DNA from: an uncultured Christensenellaceae bacterium | GTDB lineage: Bacteria > Bacillota > Clostridia > Christensenellales > CAG-138 | Reading direction: 5' to 3' | NCBI GenBank assembly: GCA_902475645.1 | Contig: CABSAH010000010.1 | Coordinates: 1 to 20,691 of the forward strand | Length of the DNA stretch: 20,691 nucleotides | Part shown: piece by piece, positions 1 through 6,190 of the stretch | Position numbering within the stretch: the first letter of the stretch is position 1 | How the letters are laid out: the number at the start of each line of letters is the position of its first letter | Position numbers and translations under genes: made by a program | The notes under the pieces: model-generated | What the model was told of the DNA's origin: nothing | Seen by the model: the letters and a program-made list of their open reading frames with translations, nothing else | Database searches by the model: none

Positions 1-10
1 GGATATGCGC

Positions 11-16
11 TATAAT
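11..16 (+). promoter_or_regulatory. Possible -10 box of the DUF3006 gene
   Basis: A perfect TATAAT lies 28 bases upstream of the DUF3006 start codon. A -35 box would fall outside the window, so this is only half a promoter. A start near base 23 would leave a leader of about 20 bases containing the GAGGTG ribosome site at 28-33. Confidence 0.35.
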
Positions 17-44
17 ATTATTAAAGCGAGGTGAATAAAGAAGC

Positions 45-269
45 ATGAAGAGCATAGACCGTTTTGAAGGCGATATAGCCATTATAGACGACGACGGAAC
101 GCTGTATGATATCCGCCGCGATATGCTGCCCGCCGATGCTGCCGAGGGCGACATAATATCCGAAGATGAGCATGGCGGCTTTGCCATACAAAAAGAAGCC
201 ACCGAAGCTTGGCGGCTTTCCTTAATGCAGCGGCTAAAGCTGCTGAGCGACGGAAGTGAAGAGGATTGA
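45..269 (+). CDS. DUF3006 family small protein
   Basis: This is a 74-residue acidic protein with no signal peptide or membrane segment. Its first 50 residues follow the DUF3006 pattern: an RFEGD motif at 6-10, a short acidic hairpin (IIDDDGTLYDI), an R-x-x-LP stretch, and an EGDII segment near 35. The family is small and presumed to form a beta-barrel; its biochemical role is unknown. From general knowledge, DUF3006 genes often sit next to a secreted or membrane metallo-beta-lactamase-fold (ComEC/Rec2-like) hydrolase; any such partner would lie left of this window. The start at 45 follows GAGGTG with an 11-base spacer. The gene runs convergent to the germination operon, with only 11 bases between the two stop codons. 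Confidence 0.8.
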   Translation: MKSIDRFEGDIAIIDDDGTLYDIRRDMLPADAAEGDIISEDEHGGFAIQKEATEAWRLSLMQRLKLLSDGSEED

Positions 270-280
270 GCCTTCCGTTA

Positions 281-433
281 TCATATTAGCGAAATTATAA
301 ACAGCGCAAGCGGAATTACGGCCATAAGCACGGCGGCTATTGCCGCGGATGCAGGGCCTTTTTTGAAGGAGTATATGGCATATGCCGCCGTATATATTTC
401 CGCCGCGGCAAGCGCGATTATGTAGGCTGCCAT
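281..433 (-). CDS. Small two-helix membrane protein, GerA D-subunit-like
   Basis: This 50-codon gene starts three bases past the gerAC stop. A strong GGAGG site, formed by the last codons of gerAC, lies six bases before its ATG. The product is almost wholly hydrophobic. One predicted helix spans about residues 2-23 and the second about 29-50, joined by a short basic turn (FKKGP). Bacillus germinant-receptor operons often carry a small fourth gene encoding a two-helix D subunit, which changes how strongly the receptor responds. Size, topology, position and translational signals all fit that role here. Function is inferred from context because sequences this short carry little family signal. 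An unrelated small membrane protein remains possible. Confidence 0.7.
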   Translation of the reverse strand: MAAYIIALAAAEIYTAAYAIYSFKKGPASAAIAAVLMAVIPLALFIISLI

Positions 434-435
434 AG

Positions 436-1650
436 TTAACCTCCCAGCGATTTTATTTCCTCGTTTTCAACGTGAAGCGATACGTCAAAGTCCATATTCA
501 GCATTGGATATTTGCTTTTCCAGTCATATTGCTCCCACTCCTCCGCGTTTTTGAACTTGACGACTGCGTGCTTTCCTATTTCGTACGCATCGCTGTTCAT
601 TTCGCGGCACAACGAAAACACCCTTTCAAGCTCGCGCTTCATATAATCCTCAAGCATCGGCTTCACCTCATATGTCCATTTATCGTAATCCATATCCTCA
701 CCGCCGCACTCTATGTGGCATTGCAGTCTTACGCTCATTTTGGCATATGGCGCATCACCGTCAATAGAAAGCTGCACCTTAGGCTTGCCGCCGTATTTAA
801 GCAAAAGCACCATAAGCTCTCCATCGTCGCCGTAATGCAGCGTTACCCTTCCCGCCTTGAACATACCCTTGGCTATCAATATTATCTCCGTATCCAAGCC
901 GCTGAGAACACCCTTCATAGTGCCGCCGTCAAAAACCGCACAGCCCATATAATATGCGCGCAGCCCGCCCGTGCGCTCTACGCCTACGGTGGTGCCGTTG
1001 GGGTTTAGTGTATTGTTGTCGGTGCTTCCGTCTATCTCCTCTGCCGGTATAGAATCATCCGTAGCGCCGAGGGTGACTATATTGTCCCCGCGCTTTGCGT
1101 TCATGTTCTGCGTAAACATTGCTATGTTCGTTATAGGCGTAAGCCCTTCGGATACATAATCGCGCAATATTGAATATTGGCGTTTTGAGGTATTGGGGTA
1201 GTTTTTGCTCAACACACCAGTGCAGTAATCAAGGCTGTTCCCACGCACCACCATAAGCTTTGTTGAACGGCGCACGCCAAGATCCTTGAACGATTCGTCT
1301 ATAAAGCTGGCAATATACCCCGTTTCCGCCACATCCTTTGAAAACAGCATATAGTTTGCCCTGCCGAAATTGAGCTGATACGGCACGGCAACCTCAATAA
1401 CCGCCACGGCGTCATATATGCTGTCCCCCTCCGCGCTCAATACAACGTTTTCGGCGTCGCTTTCGCCCTGCGATGCGCCTTCCACCTGCACAATGAAGCA
1501 AAAGCGGTATTCATACGTTTCGCCTTTATCCACGCCTATTGTCATAACGTAGCCGTATTCATCTATTGCAACATAGCTTATGCAGCCCGCCGCGCCTAAC
1601 AAGGCGAACGCGGCCAATATAAGGCATATAGCCTTACTTACCCTTTTCAT
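436..1650 (-). CDS. gerAC: GerAC-type spore germination lipoprotein
   Basis: This is the C subunit of a GerA-family germinant receptor, about 404 residues. It is normally lipid-anchored on the outer face of the spore inner membrane, where it works with the A and B subunits. The N-terminus is a lipoprotein signal, MKR followed by a hydrophobic stretch ending in AAGC near residue 23. The mature part begins with the family's ID-YGYVMTIGVDKG-like segment and contains NFGRANYMLFSKD and a C-terminal CREMNSDAYEIGKHA helix. A TTG seven codons further upstream is open, but the ATG at 1650 is preferred because AGGAGG lies about ten bases before it and the lipoprotein signal begins there. The gene overlaps the end of gerAB by 17 bases, which implies translational coupling. 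Confidence 0.92.
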   Translation of the reverse strand: MKRVSKAICLILAAFALLGAAGCISYVAIDEYGYVMTIGVDKGETYEYRFCFIVQVEGASQGESDAENVVLSAEGDSIYDAVAVIEVAVPYQLNFGRANYMLFSKDVAETGYIASFIDESFKDLGVRRSTKLMVVRGNSLDYCTGVLSKNYPNTSKRQYSILRDYVSEGLTPITNIAMFTQNMNAKRGDNIVTLGATDDSIPAEEIDGSTDNNTLNPNGTTVGVERTGGLRAYYMGCAVFDGGTMKGVLSGLDTEIILIAKGMFKAGRVTLHYGDDGELMVLLLKYGGKPKVQLSIDGDAPYAKMSVRLQCHIECGGEDMDYDKWTYEVKPMLEDYMKRELERVFSLCREMNSDAYEIGKHAVVKFKNAEEWEQYDWKSKYPMLNMDFDVSLHVENEEIKSLGG

Positions 1651-2746
1651 ATGCCCTGCCCCTCCTGCCAAAGCGTATAAACCCCGCTATCGCCGCCAGC
1701 ATGAACGGCACGGCGGCAGCGAATGTGTAATCATATAAAAAATCCATGCCGCGCTGAATTACGCCCGCCTCAAAGCGATGCTCCACCCTTAGCGCCGCAA
1801 GTATAAGCGCGCTCACACCCACGGCCGCCGGGCGTATATCCTGGGCGGATGTGCGGCGGGTTATTATTAGCGATGCACAGTATACATAATATGCCGCCGC
1901 AACAAGCGCCGCCGCCATATAGAAAAACAGATTCATCTGATCCAGCCTGAAAAGATAGCTTTCCCGCAGAGCTACCATTTTCATAAGGTATATCGGCATT
2001 ACGGTTTTCGCAAGGTCCGTATATGTAAACGTTGCGCCCAGCGCAAGCTGTATTATAAGCACGAACGCAAGGGCTATTCCGCCGCCTATCAGCGCGCCCT
2101 TTTTAACGCTGCGCCCGCCCTGAAGCGCACCAGCTACGCATATCAGCCCGAGAAAAGCAGGTATTGAATCCGCGCTGCGCGATACTGCATCCATACCAAT
2201 TTTATCCAGTTTCCCCGGAAACGGCGCAAGGCGGCCTATATCATATGCTGGCAGCATCACCGCAAGGCTTATCAGCACAAGCGCGCCAACAAGCATGCCG
2301 AATATTTTAGCCAGCCTGCTTATGCATTCAAGCCCCTTTGTTGCCGCATACGCCACCGGAACGGCTATCCACAGCGCAATGCTTTCATATTCCGCCGCGG
2401 CAAACACGCGCCCGTGAATCACTATGCAAAACCTTGCCATAAGCCTATATGCATATAATATAAAAATGAGCGCCGCCATAAGGCTGAGCAGCGTGCCCAC
2501 TGCCCTGCCCGCGCACATATCGAACAATTCGTTCAGGTTCCGCGCCCCCGTGCGGCGCATTGCGCACCACATAAGCATAAACACGGCTATGCCCGCCGCT
2601 ATGCCGAGGGGCAGCGATATTACGGTTGAATTCCCGCGCGAATATGCCTTTTCGGAATCAAGTAAAAATATGCTGCATACCGTTATGGCAACCGCCGCAA
2701 GGCTTGCGCTTTCCTGTAAGCCTATTTTGCCCTCGTTCAGCCTCAT
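1634..2746 (-). CDS. gerAB: GerAB-type germinant receptor membrane subunit
   Basis: This is a 370-residue integral membrane protein of the GerAB family, within the amino acid-polyamine-organocation transporter superfamily. In the receptor the B subunit is thought to bind the nutrient germinant. The start KIGLQESASLAAVAI, and roughly ten hydrophobic segments along the whole length, are typical. The closing segment ends in a basic cytoplasmic tail (FGRRGRAYEKGK). Length matches the family's usual 360-370 residues. The ATG overlaps the gerAA stop as ATGA, with GAGGAGG about eight bases upstream, so the two are co-translated. The germinant cannot be predicted from the sequence. Confidence 0.92.
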   Translation of the reverse strand: MRLNEGKIGLQESASLAAVAITVCSIFLLDSEKAYSRGNSTVISLPLGIAAGIAVFMLMWCAMRRTGARNLNELFDMCAGRAVGTLLSLMAALIFILYAYRLMARFCIVIHGRVFAAAEYESIALWIAVPVAYAATKGLECISRLAKIFGMLVGALVLISLAVMLPAYDIGRLAPFPGKLDKIGMDAVSRSADSIPAFLGLICVAGALQGGRSVKKGALIGGGIALAFVLIIQLALGATFTYTDLAKTVMPIYLMKMVALRESYLFRLDQMNLFFYMAAALVAAAYYVYCASLIITRRTSAQDIRPAAVGVSALILAALRVEHRFEAGVIQRGMDFLYDYTFAAAVPFMLAAIAGFIRFGRRGRAYEKGK

Positions 2747-4338
2747 CTTCCGTCCTCCTCCGTATTCAGTATGTCCTTACGTCGGCCTACGTTATTTATC
2801 GGCCCGCGCAGTATCATGGGCCGCTTTGAATTTGCCTTAGGCGAATGCGGCGCAAGGAACGGCACGCCGAAGGATTTTAGCGACGCCATCCATGCAATTA
2901 TTATGAATACGCCGCAGAAAAGCCCCATAAGACCCGCAAGCCACGACGCCATTACCAATATCACCCTAAGTACCGCCGCCGAAAGCTGGGTTGAATAATC
3001 CGGAATACAGAAATTTCCAAGCCCTGTGAGCGCAACTATTATAAGCATTACGGAGCTTGCAAGATTGGCCGCAACCGCCGCCTGCCCGAGTATCAGCCCT
3101 CCTATTATGCCTATTGCCTGCCCTATCGAGCCGGGCACGCGCATCCCCGCTTCGCGCACAAGCTGAAATACAAGCAGCAGAAACAGCATCTCCGTACCTA
3201 TCGGCGCAAACACCATCTTGCGCGACGCTACCACGGTTGTAAGCACCTCGGACGACAAAAGCGACTGATGATGCAGCGCAAGCGCAAGAAAATACCCCGG
3301 CAGCAATATGGATATTGCCGCGCCTATATAGCGCACCAGCCTTATTACGCTGCCCTGAACCACGCGCATGGTGCTGTCCTCTCCGGTAGCCATAAGCGTA
3401 AAAAGCGTTGCGGGCATTATGTTTGCCGTCGGGCTTCCCTCCGCTATCACGGCCACATGCCCTTCCATAAGCATTGCCGCCGTCCTGTCCGGCCGCTCCG
3501 TTGAAAGAAGCTGAGGGAATACTGAATATGTATTGCGCTCGGTAAGCTGTTCAAGCGTGCCTGCGTTAAAAACAAACATGGCGTTCACTCCCGCAAGGCG
3601 GCGCTTTATTTCATTCACAAGCGATTCGTTCGCTATGCCCTCGCGGTATATTATCGCCGCGCGTGAGCTGCCCTCCTTGCCGTATGTACGCAGCTCAACC
3701 ACCAAATCATCCGTGCGCACACGGCGGCGTATCAGCGTTATGTTGGTTCTTAGGTTTTCAACAAAGCCCTCCTGCGAGCCCTTTACAACCTTTTCGTTGT
3801 TCGGTTCCTGTATGCTGCGGTGTTCGTAGCTGCGCGTATCCATATTAAGGGCGATGGTCTGCCCCTGAATGAACACTACGGTGCAGCCGTCCATTATGGC
3901 TGTTTTCAGCGTATTCCAGCTTGTTTCCTGCTTAACCTCCGCCATGGCGAATACGTTGTTCGCAACATGCTCTATAAGCTCCGCATCCTTAGGCAATTCC
4001 CTTTCCGGTATGCCCTGACGCAGTATAAAATCGCTGACTAAGCTTTGGTCGCTCATGCCGTTTATAAATACGGCAAGCGCATCTATCTTTCCGCAAAGCA
4101 AAAAGCGGCGCAGTACCATATCCGGGTTTATCTCCGCGTGCATTTCCGTTTTCAGCCGCTCCTCGTTTGCGGCAACGTCCGCGTCTATGGCGTCGTTCAT
4201 ATTTTCTATTATGCCCGCGGCGTTTTTATCCGCCTTGCCCTCGCTGCCGAAAAAGCCCGGCTCACCGCATTCGGTTTCGAGCAGTTCAAATTCATCGTAG
4301 CTGCGGCCAAAGCTGAATATGCGCTTTATTATGTTCAA
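2743..4338 (-). CDS. gerAA: GerAA-type germinant receptor subunit
   Basis: This is the A subunit of a GerA-family receptor, about 531 residues. It has a large hydrophilic N-terminal half followed by a membrane half. Family landmarks include FINGMSDQSLVSDFIL, the GSQEGFVENLRTNITLIRRR block, and hydrophobic helices from about residue 340 onward. A subunits oligomerise and are thought to form the ion channel that opens on germinant binding. I chose the TTG start at 4338 because AAAGGGAGG lies ten bases before it. Another TTG ten codons upstream has no ribosome site. It is the first gene of the ger operon, 85 bases after the stop of the secreted SH3 protein. Confidence 0.92.
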   Translation of the reverse strand: MNIIKRIFSFGRSYDEFELLETECGEPGFFGSEGKADKNAAGIIENMNDAIDADVAANEERLKTEMHAEINPDMVLRRFLLCGKIDALAVFINGMSDQSLVSDFILRQGIPERELPKDAELIEHVANNVFAMAEVKQETSWNTLKTAIMDGCTVVFIQGQTIALNMDTRSYEHRSIQEPNNEKVVKGSQEGFVENLRTNITLIRRRVRTDDLVVELRTYGKEGSSRAAIIYREGIANESLVNEIKRRLAGVNAMFVFNAGTLEQLTERNTYSVFPQLLSTERPDRTAAMLMEGHVAVIAEGSPTANIMPATLFTLMATGEDSTMRVVQGSVIRLVRYIGAAISILLPGYFLALALHHQSLLSSEVLTTVVASRKMVFAPIGTEMLFLLLVFQLVREAGMRVPGSIGQAIGIIGGLILGQAAVAANLASSVMLIIVALTGLGNFCIPDYSTQLSAAVLRVILVMASWLAGLMGLFCGVFIIIAWMASLKSFGVPFLAPHSPKANSKRPMILRGPINNVGRRKDILNTEEDGR

Positions 4339-4346
4339 TAAAAATA

Positions 4347-4400
4347 CGCCTCCCTTTATCCATACCAAGCTATATAAGCAAGTATTGGCAAAAAGAGGCG
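4347..4400 (-). promoter_or_regulatory. Stem that pairs with the gerAA ribosome site
   Basis: On the minus strand, CGCCTCTTTTT (4400-4390) can pair with AAAGGGAGGCG (4357-4347). This gives 11 base pairs, two of them G-U, around a 32-base loop. The 3' arm is the gerAA Shine-Dalgarno sequence, and TATTTTTA follows it directly. The stem could block gerAA translation, or act as a weak terminator, in RNA reading through from the upstream operon. The pairing is read directly; the function is inferred. Confidence 0.4.
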
Positions 4401-4409
4401 TAACGATAC
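4380..4409 (-). promoter_or_regulatory. Weak SigG-like promoter for the ger operon
   Basis: On the minus strand, GTATC (4409-4405) is followed after 18 bases by AATACTT (4386-4380). The Bacillus SigG consensus is roughly GHATR and CATNHTA, so one -35 base and two -10 bases mismatch. Forespore (SigG) expression is usual for gerA operons, and the position fits a leader of about 35 bases. The match is too weak to stand alone. Confidence 0.25.
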
Positions 4410-4423
4410 CGTTTTATATTTAT

Positions 4424-5578
4424 TTAGTGTTTTTTGCCCGCGCTGTACGCTTCCTGCACGCACCGCTGATGCCGCGGACATTCCTTGCTGTTGGCATGCA
4501 CCTTGGAATGATACAGATGGATGCAGAAATGCCCGTCAAATCCGTTCGACTCGGTCGGGTTCGCCATATGCGGCATTGTATGCATGCTGGCGGCAACGGT
4601 TTTTCCGTTGTATGATATCCATATCGGCCTGCGATTCCACGAAAAGCCTTCAAGGCTCTTCATTATGGACGTATCATACGTTGTTATGGGCTCGCAGTCC
4701 GCATGATACCAGCCGCCGAAGCGCTTTACGCGGAAGCTCTTGCCCGTGCGCACGTCCGTAACGGTGAACCGCGCGCCCTTGTTTAGCCATTCGCTGCCGC
4801 CCTTGAACCAATCAAGCAGCACAACCGTGCCTTTAAGCTTATAGAAATCGGCATTGGCTTTTTCAAGCTTATTTGAGCTGTCGTACAGCGTGGAAAGCGT
4901 TAAGCTGCCTGCAATGCCGTCCGACGAAAGCCCCATCGCCTGCTGATATTCCATAACGGCTTTGCGCGTTTGGGAGGTGAACGTTCCGCTTATATTATCC
5001 TTGGTCAAAAAGCCGCGGTTATATAGCGCGCGCTGAAGCTTCATCACCTCCTCGCCCTTCATTCCCTGCTTGAGCATACCCATTCCGGCAACGGCGGATG
5101 ACGATATTGTAATATCCGTGCGGTGTATGTAGCCCGCCTGGCTATCCACCACGGCATAATACCATTCGCCAATAAGCGCCTTTACCTTCAAGCCCTGCCC
5201 CGCCGCAAGGGAGCATACCGTATATGAATTTTGCGACGGCGCGCCCATCAGAACCGCCGTATCGCTTACCGCATATGCGCCGCGGCTGCCCGCGGAGTTG
5301 GTAAAAACATAGTCCTTGCGGACGTAGCCTAAAATATCGCCGTATTTTACGCGGTACCAGTTGCCGTCCTCAGCAAGCACGGTAACAGCCTCGCCGCAGT
5401 TCAGCTCCGTAAGCGCATCGCTCTTTGTATCGGGCGCCTTTCTAACCTTAACGCCGTCCGCCATTATTTGGCCCGTTTCGCCCGCTTCCTCGGCCTTAGC
5501 CGTGCCGCCGTTTATCACCGCGCCCGGCATACTTATAAGCAGCACCGCAAGCATAAGCCCTGCAATTATGCGCTTCAT
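4424..5578 (-). CDS. Secreted SH3/peptidoglycan-binding protein with uncharacterised C-terminal domain
   Basis: This 384-residue exported protein starts with a signal peptide (about 1-29, cleaved near AKA-EE). Two bacterial SH3-like domains follow: about 37-93, with DGVKVRKAPDTKSDAL then NWYRVKYGDILGYVRKDYV, and a weaker one at about 103-157. A peptidoglycan-binding type 1 domain spans about 170-232 (KGEEVMKLQRALYNRGFL ... DGIAGSLTLSTL). The C-terminal domain (about 252-380) is not one I can name. It contains TVTD-TG, GWYHADCEP, RRPIW, AASM-TMPH and GHFCIHL, and recurs in the protein at 9844. Its conserved His and Cys residues suggest an enzyme acting on the cell wall. The ATG overlaps the UDG stop as ATGA, so this is the third gene of the PBP operon. 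Confidence 0.85.
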   Translation of the reverse strand: MKRIIAGLMLAVLLISMPGAVINGGTAKAEEAGETGQIMADGVKVRKAPDTKSDALTELNCGEAVTVLAEDGNWYRVKYGDILGYVRKDYVFTNSAGSRGAYAVSDTAVLMGAPSQNSYTVCSLAAGQGLKVKALIGEWYYAVVDSQAGYIHRTDITISSSAVAGMGMLKQGMKGEEVMKLQRALYNRGFLTKDNISGTFTSQTRKAVMEYQQAMGLSSDGIAGSLTLSTLYDSSNKLEKANADFYKLKGTVVLLDWFKGGSEWLNKGARFTVTDVRTGKSFRVKRFGGWYHADCEPITTYDTSIMKSLEGFSWNRRPIWISYNGKTVAASMHTMPHMANPTESNGFDGHFCIHLYHSKVHANSKECPRHQRCVQEAYSAGKKH

Positions 5579-6189
5579 GCCCTATCCTCCTTTATATATT
5601 GCCCAAGCCTTATCATATCCTGCCGCATTGTTTCCACCAAAGCCCTGTTGTATATTCCGCTTGCAGGATGATACAGCGGAAACAGTGCGAATGCATGATC
5701 GCCTATTCGGGCGTTTATAGCCCGCCCGTGCGCATCGCCTATCCTTGGCGCGGCAATGCCGCATAGCCTTGCCGCCGATGCAAGCGGGCTGTTGCCTAAC
5801 GTTGCTATTATATTGGGGCGAACCGTAATTATCTCGCTTCTGAGAAGCTCTTCGCCCGCGGCAAGCTCCTTTGCCGTAGGCGTGCGATTGACTGCGCCCC
5901 TTGCCCCGTGCTTTGTTGGCCTGAACTTTACTGCGTTGGTAACGAATACCCCGCCACGGTCTATATCCGCAAGTGCAAGCAGGTCGTTTAATTGCCTTCC
6001 CGCCTTACCTACGAACGGATGCCCCGCCGCCGCTTCCTCCCGCCCGGGAGCTTCGCCTATAAGCATCAGCCGCGGCATAAGCGGCCCTTCACCGAACACG
6101 GGATTGGAATAGGCCCCATCGTTCTGCGCGCTAAGCCCGCCAAGCCTAAGGCGTTCAGCCGCGTAAAGCATACTGAGCGTATCCGCCAT
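5575..6189 (-). CDS. Uracil-DNA glycosylase superfamily, family-4-like, lacking Fe-S cysteines
   Basis: This 204-residue protein should excise uracil from DNA in base-excision repair. Motif 1 is GEAPGREE at 45-52, then HPFVGKAG at 57-64, TNAVKFRP at 84-91, TLGN at 130-133, and YHPAS at 173-177 as the active-site His motif. This order and size match family 4 UDG. However, family 4 carries four cysteines that hold a 4Fe-4S cluster, and here they are absent. The VKCRP cysteine is Phe89, the later one falls at about Gly112, and no CxxC occurs near the N-terminus. The only cysteine is Cys143. Its start lies one base after the PBP stop, so it is co-transcribed. Confidence 0.85.
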   Translation of the reverse strand: MADTLSMLYAAERLRLGGLSAQNDGAYSNPVFGEGPLMPRLMLIGEAPGREEAAAGHPFVGKAGRQLNDLLALADIDRGGVFVTNAVKFRPTKHGARGAVNRTPTAKELAAGEELLRSEIITVRPNIIATLGNSPLASAARLCGIAAPRIGDAHGRAINARIGDHAFALFPLYHPASGIYNRALVETMRQDMIRLGQYIKEDRA

Positions 6190-6190
6190 G

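Noticed and set aside
270..280. Search for a terminator between the convergent DUF3006 and D-subunit-like genes
   Set aside because: Only 11 bases separate the stops and no hairpin with a T-run is visible. Termination must occur within the opposing genes or by another mechanism.
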